64,000 nucleotides of DNA, taken from positions 32,740,549 through 32,804,548 of the forward strand of contig OX621234.1 in NCBI GenBank assembly GCA_951640165.1, read 5' to 3'. The stretch is from Pseudoips prasinana (Eukaryota; Arthropoda; Insecta; Lepidoptera; Nolidae). Each line of letters begins with the position of its first letter. The stretch's first letter is position 1. Positions 54,795 through 64,000 of this stretch are shown one piece after another. The notes below the pieces were generated by a model. That model made no database searches and was not told where the DNA came from. It saw only the letters and a list, made by a program, of their open reading frames with translations. The translations under genes were made by a program, and so were the position numbers.

Positions 54795-55257
54795 TCAAAA
54801 AATTGTCGATTTGATACAATCTTGCTTAATGTAGTATTTTATAATTATATATTATACGTATTATTTAAAATATTGTTTATATCCTTAAATAAATTAGTTT
54901 TTGATTCTTATATTATACGATTTTTTGTTTGGTAATAAGTACAGTCGTCACTTCTGCAAAAGACATACACACTCCTCACTCCTTACTGTCTCCGTAATTA
55001 AGACACAGCGTAGGTCAAAGTGTCTACCGCCGACATGGCGTCGAGTGTTCTTACTTAGTTAATTAGATAGAATCAACGCAACCAGGTCAGCGCGAGTCGG
55101 CCTAAACAGTTAATTGGCAGCCGACGACAGGCGCCATCGGTTACTATAACGGCTAGTAAAGTTGTAATTGGTACGTAAAACCACGCATTTAATAAATAGC
55201 AAACCAATGAAGTTATATAAACAACAAAATCATAGCCAGGCGCTCATAGCCAGATGC
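54795..55257. other. AT-rich DNA with a GC-richer patch
   Basis: The part 54990-55150 is GC-richer than its surroundings and lacks a recognised repeat; no exon is evident. Confidence 0.4.
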
Positions 55258-55497
55258 TCTCACCGGTCCGTAAGTGATTGGCGAGGTTAAGCAACTAGGC
55301 TAGCGGTCAGTCCATAGATGGGTGACCGCCAAAGTGGTTTAATTTCTGAGCGTCTCCGTGCTTCGGAGGGCACGTTAAGCTGTCGGTCCCGGTTGTAGCC
55401 ACTAGGCAACAGTCGTTAAGCCATCTCAGAGGCCTACTAGGCGGCTTAAACAACTCTGACACCAGGGTAACCACTGCCCATACGATAAGTAAGTAAC
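55258..55497 (+). mobile_element. 5S-like SINE, best copy
   Basis: The 5' part (GAGGTTAAGCAACTAGGCTA, GCGGTCAGTCCATAGATGGG, TGACCGCC) lines up with the internal promoter of insect 5S rRNA (TTAAGCA...GGGC.CGGTTAGT..TTAGATGGG.GACCGC), including box A, the intermediate element and box C. The unrelated body reads TTTCTGAGCGTCTCCGTGCT, TCGGAGGGCACGTTAAGC and ends CTGCCCATACGATAAG. Similar bodies occur at 9348-9530, 17600-17836 and 47517-47690. A 5S origin would place it in the SINE3 class; I infer this by eye. Confidence 0.65.
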
Positions 55498-56394
55498 AAC
55501 AAAATTTATTACTCAGTACCACAAAGTTACTCAGAATTCCTCACTTAGTCAGAGAATTATAAAAGTCTTAGGAGACTTATAGGAAATCACTTAACTGTGC
55601 AATAAGGAGTGTCTTATTATCACCAAACAAGTATATACTTTAAACTGATGGTAAGCGTTTACCGTAACGTTGCTTGTAGCTAACGCACATGATATCAGTG
55701 ATTCGTTGCCGACCTTATTCGATATACATCAGCTCCGACAACTTTAGTACTACAACTACTTGACTTACTCTAAGAGAAAAAGCTACCAAAGCTACAAAAA
55801 ATAATCTACCCATCTTATAATAAATAGACACCCATTGTGTTTATTTCCTATAAGATGGGTTGTATAACAGCCTTCCTCACTTAAGTTGCTTAAAGACAAA
55901 AATCAGAAAAGCTATGCTCTACACATGTTATAATAAATAAATATACACAATAATATAAAAGAATTAAAGTGTAAGACTGAGTAAAAATTATAGACACGTT
56001 AGGACATGTCGACTAATTTATGTGCCCGGCGTATGTTTATTTATTTTCGTTGTTTGGCAATTCTATTTATACACTGTTCTTTTCATACAAGATAAATTGA
56101 ATGATGTGGTGGTGTTACAGACAAGTCGGACTGGTTTTAGCCTTTGTTTTTACCAGTGCAATAAAGTCTGCTAAGATCACCAGGACCCACTGGCCATAGG
56201 ATATAGAAAAATATTTAAGCGCGGTAATCGGAGGTAATATTCAAAACAAGATCGTATTTTCCATATAATTACGCCACGGAAATTGTGACTACATACACTA
56301 ATTTTATTATATTCTTTTACAATCAAAATCTTACGGACTCTCCATCTTACAAGAGAGTCCATTCACGTTAAGGCCTACTTTTTATATACTTTTA
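55498..56394. other. AT-rich DNA
   Basis: A hairpin with imperfect 22-24-base arms lies at 55808-55860. Words near 55650-55745 ('gatggtaagcgtttaccgta', 'cagtgattcgttgccgacct') resemble the repeat at 13320-13480. Confidence 0.4.
55808..55860. repeat. Near-perfect palindrome
   Basis: ACCCATCTTATAATAAATA and the mirror TTTATTTCCTATAAGATGGGT pair over about 22 bases with a small bulge; inner GACAC/GTGT pairs close the stem. Confidence 0.8.
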
Positions 56395-56585
56395 AATATT
56401 GTGTGTGATTAAATGCTGGGCATAGGCTACCCCTAAGCGTCTCCACAATTGCCGTTCTTGTGCTTTCCGTTTTCAGCGGTTTCCTGCGACCCTCATAAGA
56501 TCGTCGTTTCACCTTGTGGGAGGCCAGGTTGCACAAGATGCATCCTTCTGTTCGGCACCTTAGTTTTCGTTGTCCCAAGATATTG
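56395..56585 (-). mobile_element. 3' terminal fragment of a non-LTR retrotransposon
   Basis: On the - strand the bases encode remnants of RRSYEGRRKPLKTESTRTA and the tail 'gtggagacgcttaggggtag', 'cctatgcccagcatttaat'. With frameshifts this follows the W.DDL..VAG..W.R.AQ.R pattern at 2975-3160. Confidence 0.5.
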
Positions 56586-57489
56586 TTTATTTATTCAAAA
56601 CCTCCACTTCCAAGACAACTATTAGTATGACCCGTATATAGTAGTATTGAGACTTGGTGTACTATGTGAGTTTATAAAGATCCCCGTGATTTGGGCCTTC
56701 ACTTCTTTTATATTATTTAAATGTAGGTTAACAATAAAAAAAATATATATTAAGGTTCATCCACTGGTTAAGATTATCACCGCGAATTACCTACAATCCA
56801 ATATACATATAATTATTGGCATGTGATTAAGCAAAGCTTTCAGTAACGGCTGACAAAGATGATCGGTTAAACGAAACCTTTTACAGCGACGTCATTTGAA
56901 AGTGAATACGACATGCTTTATTACTGCCAAGCATAAAATAACACATTAAAATATCATACTGATTAATCATTTAATGTATTTTAAGCGCAGAGTTGACCGT
57001 CTGTTAAGCTGTTTATAAAACTTTAATTGCTATTAAAGTGCCATATTAATTGCTTATCTGCTTTTAAATAGTTTGTAAAGACTTATCCACAAATTGTTTT
57101 TTTAGTATATTATACGGCCTTTATGCTCAGACTTATTCTACAGCTATTTCGCTCGCCCATTTAGATGTATTATTATGTAAAATATTTACACAAGGTGTAA
57201 CATACGCGGGAATTATTACAAAGAGTGCAGTTAGCACTTCTTGAATTTGAAGGAAACTGAAGAAAGGGGCATCGTTCCTCCCAGTGTATGTGAATCTGAT
57301 TGATAACTGTCAGAAATTACCTACTTATAGTAGAAATACAAAGGCATATTAGTACCGCCTACCCAATCCCAACAGCCTAGAATTTTATTTCGGGTCGTTT
57401 AGGTGCGCCGGAGTGCCCCTTTGGGCTTCGAACTACCCCAAAGGGAAATATCGGGTTAAGTACAGTGACTCGAGAGTTTCTTAAATAAA
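56586..57489. other. AT-rich DNA
   Basis: Nothing supported. A GC-richer scrap near 57400-57450 ('gaactaccccaaagg') is probably an old repeat. Confidence 0.4.
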
Positions 57490-57835
57490 TAAAATAAAAA
57501 AGGTTTTATTCACGTAGACTTTAAAAAAGCGCTTGTCAGTCAGAACATCTTTGTAGTAATACAGTTATTATTTTTAGTTACCTACTTATTACAGATATTT
57601 AGGTACACGGAATATTAAAACATTTATACAATTTATTTTATAATGGTAGTGATATTTAGCTAGCTTGTATTATGTTATTGTCAAGGAGATTATGTTTAGG
57701 TTTAATATATTTTACTACATATTGTCTGAATGGTTCTGTCTATAATAAGGTATGAATTCAATATTATTATTACAACGGACCTTGTGTTTAAAACGACGGT
57801 CGCGCTTTAATGCTACCACCGGATCCAATGCGCAA
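57490..57835 (-). mobile_element. LINE 3' UTR family L, copy 4
   Basis: It matches 24238-24620 from AAAGTCTACGTGAATAAAAC to 'aatgctaccaccggatccaa'. It is 5'-truncated at about 57835. Confidence 0.7.
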
Positions 57836-59239
57836 TAATCTCGATGATGATAATGCAGCTCATTACTATTCCACTGCAGGGCAAGGTCCTCCACTCAGAA
57901 GATAGGGCATAGGAGATAGTCCACTACCGTGTTGATAGACTTCACCATCATGTTGTCCTTCACCGATTTAAGTATGAGAAAATTAATTTCGAATATGCAC
58001 ATGAATTCGAAAAGTAAGTGCTGTGCTTTTGATTGTACTCAAGTCCATTGACTGCACAATCGAACGGTCTAACCTAACTTGAGTATTGAGTATGTTGTTC
58101 TAAGAGTGACTCAGGAGAGTCACTCTTTGTCCATTTTATTCATCCTATCTATAAGTCTACCTCTCCACACTATCTCTTGATTAAATAACTCATAAAAGTA
58201 GCATGAAGTAAAAATAGCAAGCCAGCGCTATTCCAAGAAGCCTTTGTTTTTATGGCGCCATTTCATATTACCTCTTACGGTCATGTTTCATACAACTAAC
58301 AAAGAATATATTATAATATTATAGCATAAAGAAAAGACACTGAACGTTCCGCGCTAATATAACAACGCGAACCCCCAGTTGTAGACGTTAGGGTCTGGGC
58401 TCCCATATGCGACTTCAGGTGCGAGCGGGATAGAGCAGAACATATTGACAGGGCGTGAGTGAGAGAGTTTGTAGGTAATTAAATCTCTGTCTTGCGTATG
58501 AGTGCCGAAGAGTTGCAATTAACTTATTACGGATTCGAATCGCGATATCATGCCTAACAGGAATGCTAAGTAATTTTAGTTGGGCAATTTCTATTACAAT
58601 CATAAATATTATTTATTTCTGTTCAGTTGAAGAAGACCTCCCTAGTATTTAATTGGTCTATTTTTTCAGTTTGAGGGTAATTATTTAATTGCGAGATGTT
58701 AAGTGGGTAATATATCTCTAGTTATTTTAATTTTGCTCTAGTATTTGTAGTATTTTTGTTAACCGACTTCAGAAAAGAGGAAGGCTCTCAATTCATTCCG
58801 CATCTTTTTTTGTAGTCACACGGTAATGGTAAGAACTATCATTTATGATTCGTACTTTGTTATAATTAATCGAATTGAATATAATTTATTTATTTATCAG
58901 CTCCTTAACACATAATCATTACAGGGTAGACCTAATGCGATAGTGTGTATATAAAAGCAAACATATTATAAATCTTATCTAATAGGTACATAAAATCAAA
59001 TAGAATTAATAACACAAAGTATATAATAACACCTTTGCGAATTCACTCTTGGTACACAGGTCAGTAGTATAATGCCGTTAACAATTCATTTTCATTGATT
59101 TAAGCATTTGTTACCCGATTTTCTTCAAAATGGTTGTGGAAAATAAATTTTTAAGTCGGTTCTGTATTTTAGAATGGCAATATAATTTATATTCGTAAAA
59201 CTTGGAAAAATAACAAAATTGGAAAAATAATGGCGCGGT
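57836..59239. other. AT-rich DNA
   Basis: A perfect 11-base palindrome with AGGA loop lies at 58102-58127. The stretch 'ttaaccgacttcagaaaaga' at about 58757 resembles a common lepidopteran repeat end. No gene seen. Confidence 0.4.
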
Positions 59240-59420
59240 GGTTAGTATGATATCAATGGAGATTTGCAGGGGACTTATCATACATAATGCACGAGTGTGG
59301 GCGCAAACACAGAGTGCACCTGAGTATGTATACTATTCCCTCACGCTCATGATTAGGCCATGGGAAGAGAGACCATAAACACGTTAGGTGCAGGCCCGAC
59401 TGATTCTGAATTGAATGAAA
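59240..59420 (-). repeat. SINE body fragment
   Basis: 'catacataatgcacgagtgt' and 'acacagagtgcacctgagta' read in reverse match the 3' part of the fragment at 36178-36360. Confidence 0.45.
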
Positions 59421-59439
59421 ATATTTTTTTATTTCCCCA

Positions 59440-59580
59440 TTAAAAACACATCAGCTGATCGTTATCCTTATATGCGAAGTTAATTCTCTTTATGCGTATT
59501 TTGCATATTCATGTGCTTCACTGTGTGAGGTTCCATATTTAAATTAAGCCCCTTAAGTTAAGATCACTATTAATGGTACA
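59440..59580 (+). repeat. Two-copy dispersed repeat (partner at 22430-22570)
   Basis: The shared words are listed under the partner; here the last block reads CCCCTTAAGTTAAG. Confidence 0.45.
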
Positions 59581-59639
59581 CCTTGTATAACAAAGTCAGC
59601 GGTAAGCGTACAGGGCCGTAAGGTACGAAACTGTCTCTA

Positions 59640-59950
59640 GTCTCTCTCTACTCTACTCCTTTTTTGAAGGGCCCCACGCTGTAGACTCTTGGGAACGTTG
59701 TGGGAGGATGTTTCGCTGAAACCGTACCATGAAACAGGGCGGCTAGAAATCCAGGGGCCCTTAGAAACCAGAACAAAATTTACTAGTTCATTGCATTGAT
59801 TTTATGGTTTATGGATAACATTAACAAACGTTTTCTTTCTTTTTTAAGGGCCCCATGCTGTTGATATTTGTCAAATCGTGGCAAGGAGTTTATTCCACAG
59901 CCTTAGAGCTTACGTGGGAGGTTGTTTCGATGAAACCGTACCATTCAGGG
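59640..59950 (+). repeat. Dispersed repeat with GAAGGGCCCC motif, two partial units
   Basis: 'ttttttgaagggccccacgc' plus 'ggatgtttcgctgaaaccgt' at 59660-59730 recurs as 'taagggccccatgctg' plus 'ggttgtttcgatgaaaccgt' at 59846-59940, so the unit occurs twice. It is related to 13320-13480. Confidence 0.55.
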
Positions 59951-60004
59951 GTAAATAGAAGCGGGACCGAAATATACTTGTGTATGGATACGGGATATTG
60001 CAGT

Positions 60005-60210
60005 GTGGCGACGGCATAGAATATCATCAACCTTTCTCATCCCGTGGAGGGCGTAGAAATCGACCCAGGGAATACCTCACAGAGAACGGCCAGCAGCGTT
60101 TTTCTGTCACCATTAAACTGTGATCGTCGGTCCGTCTGCCAAGAGTGGCGATTATGGCATATTTCTCCCATTCTTTGCTTTTGTCCGGCAGTGGCGTATT
60201 TTGCCTGACA
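60005..60210 (+). repeat. LINE 3' tail, family C
   Basis: 'gcatagaatatcatcaacct', 'cccgtggagggcgtagaaat' and 'ctgccaagagtggcgattat' match 30475-30675 in order. Confidence 0.6.
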
Positions 60211-60344
60211 AGAGTATGGAAACTGGTGAGGGAGATGTGCCACTATCTCTATTTACACCGATTTAGATATTATATATACGTATATAATATACGATTTAGA
60301 TGGTAAAGGTCGCGTGGTTCCCGGTTTAGAAAGAGTAATAGGGC

Positions 60345-60775
60345 CACCATATACCATCTCGTGGGTGTCATAAAAGGCGACTACGGGATACACCAGGTAG
60401 TCGGGCAGCAGCGCCATGTGTGCATGCACCTAAGTGCAGTCACCAATGCGTATGCCAAGCGCGATGACTCCAGCGGTTACGTTATAGAAACCTTTGGTGG
60501 GAGCCTATGGGTCAGCGCAGACAGAGAGGAGCGCAGCGGAGAGGATTTTATTAAGGCACTAGAAAATAGACTTTAGAATTATAGGAATAAAGTGCATATA
60601 TGCTTGAACCTGACAAAATGCTCGCGTATTATAATGTTCAAGCATACATGCACTTTATTTGAATAATTTTAAAGTTGATTTTCTAGTGTCTTGATAAAAT
60701 CCTCTCCGCTGCGTTCCTCTCTGTCTGCGCTGGCCCTATGTCCAGCTGTGGGCGATATCAGACTGATGATTTGAA
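60345..60775 (+). repeat. LINE 3' tail, family D, interrupted by a fold-back MITE
   Basis: The left part (GGGATACACCAGGTAGTCGG... GGTGGGAGCCTATG) ends at 60509, and the right part (CCTATGTCCAGCTGTGGGCG, ATATCAGACTGATGAT) starts at 60735. The uninterrupted relative is 38555-38765. Confidence 0.7.
60510..60734. mobile_element. 225-base fold-back MITE with about 100-base arms
   Basis: The left arm (60510-60609) and right arm (60636-60734) are reverse complements with roughly ten differences by eye; both carry CAGCGCAGACAGAGAGGA at the outside and AAAGTGCAT(A/G)TATGCTTGAAC inside. The loop is 26 bases. CCTATG flanks both sides (60504-60509, 60735-60740) as a probable target duplication. Confidence 0.88.
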
Positions 60776-60834
60776 TGTATTATTGTAGAGAGTAAATGTT
60801 CTGGGGTGTGTAGTTATATTATGGCTGCGTGGCT

Positions 60835-61330
60835 ATATCGTCACCCATCTCATACCGTGTGAGGAGTAGAAGTCATACCGATTGAAGATATATCAGAGAA
60901 TGGGTTGCAGCGTTCTCCTGAGTACTATGACTATCTTACTACGATCGCCAACTTATGTTAAGTATACATACTTATGGCAAGAAACGGTCGTGCACGTGCT
61001 ACTCGAGTGCACAGGCATCACAAAAATCCGGAAGGAAACCCTGGGATCACCAGGAACTCTTACGGAAGCCCTGAGAAGTTTAGGAGACCTGATGTGCTTC
61101 TTGAGGGAGGTGGGCTGGATGGAATGAAGGCTGCTATGGCTCACGTACAATGGTCCACATCGGGACTAAGTGCGGAAACCACACCCACTAGGATATTAGT
61201 GGGGACAAATGATGATGATGATGATACATACTTATGGCAAATCCCCATAAATTATGGCCACGATTACTTTGGGGAAATCGTTTGGGGAGGCCTTTGTCCA
61301 GCAGTGGACGTCAGTAGGCTGACATGGTGC
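60835..61330 (+). repeat. LINE 3' tail, family C, interrupted by a LINE fragment
   Basis: The left part 60835-60963 ('gtcacccatctcataccgtg', 'gtagaagtcataccgattga') and right part 61241-61330 ('ggggaggcctttgtccagca', 'gtggacgtcagtaggctgac') flank the insertion at 60981-61223. Confidence 0.65.
60981..61223 (+). mobile_element. 5'-truncated LINE insertion with a perfect 17-base target duplication
   Basis: The 243-base insert encodes ETVVHVLLECTGITKIRKET and GTLTEALRSLGDLMCFLREV, a typical C-terminal end of an R1/Jockey-group polyprotein (CCHC-like ETxxHVLxEC, then a leucine-rich end), with a stop at 61125-61127 and a GAT-repeat tail at about 61210-61223. ATACATACTTATGGCAA occurs exactly on both sides, at 60964-60980 and 61224-61240. 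Confidence 0.9.
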
Positions 61331-62236
61331 TGGATGGCGTAGTTATACTGCGGGTCTATTGCGAGAGGTGTGATAATAATAGTATCTTTATTATTATTAT
61401 TATTGATGGTAGAACGAAGGCGTGGGAAACAAATCTAAACAATTCTTCCAAACACAGCCCGTTACCTTATTATATTTTTGTGTTCAGGTACCCGTTCGTG
61501 GTCCCGTTATTCTAGAATGCTAAGGTAAATAAAATTTAAGTGTCTGTTTGTAATCTCAGAATAACAGCTTTTTACTAAATGCATATGAAAGTATACGGTA
61601 CTTATATCAAAAACTACTTTTATAAGTTCAAGTCTTTCTGTTTGTTCCAGATAGCTGATGTTTAGTTAAGGAGTGGTATAGTTATGTAGTATATCATTCG
61701 GTTATTTTTAATTTATATTTTCTGCACCTTGTAAAGTACAGTACAAATTAATGGGGCGAAAGGTGAATGCAATAAAGTATATCAATTTCTGAACCCGTAA
61801 CAACGTCTGTGCATAATTTCATGTTGATAGGATGAAAAGTTAAGGCGTACTCTAGACAAACTCATCTATGCATTTACGCGGACGAAGCAGCGGATGATAG
61901 ATAGTTTAAAAGTTTTCATGTAACTACTTGTGTTCCCTTTGTGGTTTAATTCAAGTAGTAGGTAAAATAGACGCCACGTATCTTCGACCTTGACATCTTT
62001 ATTACTTAGGTAATAAGGTCAATTTCTTAACGTGTTACACTAGTTTCTTTACTAAAAGCACTCTTATTGCCTACATAAAACAAACCAAAACTTATTCTTA
62101 CAATATTATATGTTATTTTTATACCAGATTCAATTGATTCCGCAATAACGTAATTAACCAGACAATGACACATAGATAAAGCTACTTACCCAGTTTTATT
62201 ATTAAAACAATTACAGATTACGTCCTCATTTATTTT
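61331..62236. other. AT-rich DNA
   Basis: Nothing supported apart from a short TTA run near 61385-61405. Confidence 0.4.
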
Positions 62237-62428
62237 TACTCACTGTGCCCCGCAGTTTCACCCGCGTTATCTTTAATAATAAATTCTATGTGTATCGGAT
62301 ATATGTATTAGCTATATTACTACAAAATTTCATCAAAATCCGTTCCGTAGTTTTTGCGTGATACGGTAACAAACAAACATACGTCCGGAGACTACTCATA
62401 AACTTTCGCATTTATAATATTGGTAGGA
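62237..62428 (-). mobile_element. Helitron-like non-autonomous element
   Basis: On the - strand it starts A|TCCTACCAATATTATAAATG and approaches the end with GCGGGTGAAACTGCGGGGCA; the CTAG is changed to GTGAG in this copy. The middle has 'ttcatcaaaatccgttccgt' in reverse, as in its relatives. Confidence 0.65.
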
Positions 62429-63246
62429 TCTCGATGAGGGACTAGCCACCGTATCAGTGGTAGATGGTCAATCGCAATCAAACTACATATACCATCTTAT
62501 TTTTAGCCTAACCAATTGTACCGCCGCGCGCCGCCAGAATCTTGTTAAAAAACGCGTAACTAATCAGCCAGTCTGGATCGATATAAACTACAAATTAGAA
62601 TGTTGGTAGGTACGCAATTTATGATGTCATTTGAGCTAAACCTGCTTTTAAACCTATAAAATTAAAAACAATTATAAACATCGGAATATGAGCGTTTGAA
62701 AAATGTTAATAAATTAGTTTAAAATTCATCAGCCGGTTGATTATTTTGATACAAACTGATGTTATTTTTTTACCGCGGTCCGCATTCCTTAATAGAATTA
62801 AGTGCAGAATCAAGTCAAGCACAGGTCTAAAATTATTGACTCACGCGAACTTTTTTACCTGAGTTTATTTTTATAACAAAAATCGTTCCCTGAATACTCT
62901 TTTAAATAAATCACAGACAGATTTTATACGAAAATGTGTTGGTTGTATGTAGGCATTAAAGGCGTCCGCTGAAGACCTGGAATTTATAACGCTTCCGGTA
63001 TATGAAAGAATTCATGTTTGCATACTGAGGAATGGTATTCTAAGAACACCATTTAGCGACTCATCAACATTTTTATGAATCAAACCCAATTCGGGTTAGT
63101 TCGTAAATATTTATGTTCTAAGAAATGTACACGATGCATGTTACGAATACCTAGGGTAAACAGAATAACTTTGATACCCTCTATCAAACCTTTTGTTCAC
63201 TTACGCAAAAATAAACAACACATACATACATATTCATTACACTTGA
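62429..63246. other. AT-rich DNA
   Basis: A short GC-rich word (CCGCCGCGCGCCGCCAG) lies at 62521-62537. No gene seen. Confidence 0.4.
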
Positions 63247-63540
63247 GTTGCGTACTTCTAAGACCGTTTAAGCGTTTGTACGTTGTCACATAAATAAAAC
63301 GAAGCATAACACAGACTTTGGGAGGACACCTCACTACTTTGCTTTGGCTACTCTTCTTGCGTTGCGTACTTCTTAGACCGTTGGTATGTATTCACCTTTA
63401 CAAAATACAGCAAAACACAGACTCTGGGAGGACTTCTCATTACCTTGTTAGGGAGTTCACACTATTTAGTTGCATACTGTCTAAGACCGTTTATTCGTAT
63501 TCAACTACCTAAAATGAAGTAAAACCCGGATTATAGGTTT
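63247..63540. repeat. Imperfect tandem repeat, units of about 110 bases
   Basis: The unit starts GTTGCGTACTTCTAAGACCG at 63247 and recurs at 63361 (GTTGCGTACTTCTTAGACCG) and near 63468 (GTTGCATACTGTCTAAGACC). 'acacagactttgggaggaca' and 'acacagactctgggaggact' mark the second half of the first two units. Confidence 0.8.
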
Positions 63541-63550
63541 AATACTGGAC

Positions 63551-63625
63551 TGACTGGCCTGCCGGTCTAGCGGTTAGTGACCCTGACTGCCAAACCAGAG
63601 GTCGTGGGTTCGAGTACCTTAATCA
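63551..63625 (+). mobile_element. tRNA-derived SINE head, family D
   Basis: GGCCTGCCGGTCTAGCGGTT (A box), AGTGACCCTGACTGCCAAAC and GTCGTGGGTTCGAGTACC (B box) form a tRNA-like head. The acceptor stem does not close, so it is a SINE, related to 5240-5330. Confidence 0.65.
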
Positions 63626-64000
63626 CTACGTTAAATGTGCAGCAGTATCTTCAAATTTGTCGAAACTAAATTTCATTTTCAATTATTATGCCCATTATAG
63701 GCTTCAGTAGGTAAATAAATATATTCCTAGTCAATATAACGGAATAGTTAACTATTAAAGATAATGTACTTAGAGCGGCCGCACAATCGAAAAATTAACT
63801 CATGTTTACGATGTCATAAACAATTGATGTTCTGAAATTGTATAGGATGACAAATGCAGCTTTGAATTTCTCCGTCTGTGATGAAATCAGTTGAACTGCT
63901 TACTTTATGGTTTTAAACGCACATTACATGTTATGCAATGGGAACTGTGAACTGAGACTCGTCTGAATGCTGACTCACTGTTGCTATAGTTAACTACGTC
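63626..64000. other. AT-rich DNA to the window end
   Basis: Nothing supported. Confidence 0.4.

Noticed and set aside
55258..55330. Functional 5S rRNA gene
   Set aside because: Only the internal promoter region resembles 5S. The 5' and 3' stems are absent and the sequence continues as a SINE body.
22430..59580. Segmental duplication linking 22 kb and 59 kb
   Set aside because: Only about 140 bases are shared with many differences, so a dispersed repeat is simpler.
12294..63625. Functional tRNA genes (heads at 1804, 12294, 31784, 42723, 43243, 47430, 48968, 63551)
   Set aside because: A and B boxes are present but acceptor stems do not pair, and each head continues into a repeat body or is truncated.

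Overview
This is animal DNA, almost certainly from a moth or butterfly. It has split genes with GT-AG introns, long AT-rich non-coding stretches, and a dense load of repeat types familiar from Lepidoptera: tRNA-like SINEs with A and B boxes, Helitron-like CTAG-T elements, truncated non-LTR retrotransposons, mariner remnants and small inverted-repeat elements. I cannot name the species.

Two host genes are supported by exons whose reading phases join correctly. On the + strand the last three exons of a CEP350-like centrosomal protein gene lie at 1-108, 4498-4888 and 5630-5838. On the - strand the C-terminal eight exons of a secreted SMOC/Pentagone-like matrix protein run from 39324 down to 17875. 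They encode a basic linker, a first EF-hand pair, an acidic linker, a thyroglobulin type-1 domain and a second EF-hand pair. The two genes converge on a 12 kb gap at 5839-17874. I found no N-terminal exons of the SMOC-like gene between 39325 and 64000, so that part is either one very long intron or holds exons I could not recognise.

The rest is mobile-element sediment. 1-4497: an antisense LINE, a SINE and two Helitron-like pieces inside a CEP350 intron. 5839-17874: a mariner pseudogene, 5S-like and tRNA-like SINEs and an RTE fragment nested in a SINE. 17875-39324: the SMOC-like gene, with LINEs, SINEs, MITEs and Helitron-like copies in its introns. One intron carries a 1.2 kb DNA transposon (34839-36026) with its own two-exon gene. 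39325-64000: a nested composite at 43633-46553 (LINE tail, split by an outer inverted-repeat element, containing a 1.6 kb element with 323-base arms that are nearly identical), a 2 kb Helitron-like element with internal subrepeats, an exact three-unit 156-base tandem repeat, and a small LINE insertion with a perfect 17-base target duplication.

The best candidates for something undescribed are the 44296-45897 long-arm inverted-repeat element with a small ORF, the 34839-36026 transposon whose protein may be distantly related to that ORF, a SINE family that looks derived from 5S rRNA (four copies), and an apparent excess of near-perfect short-loop palindromes. Identities and repeat boundaries were read by eye; no alignment or database search was run.
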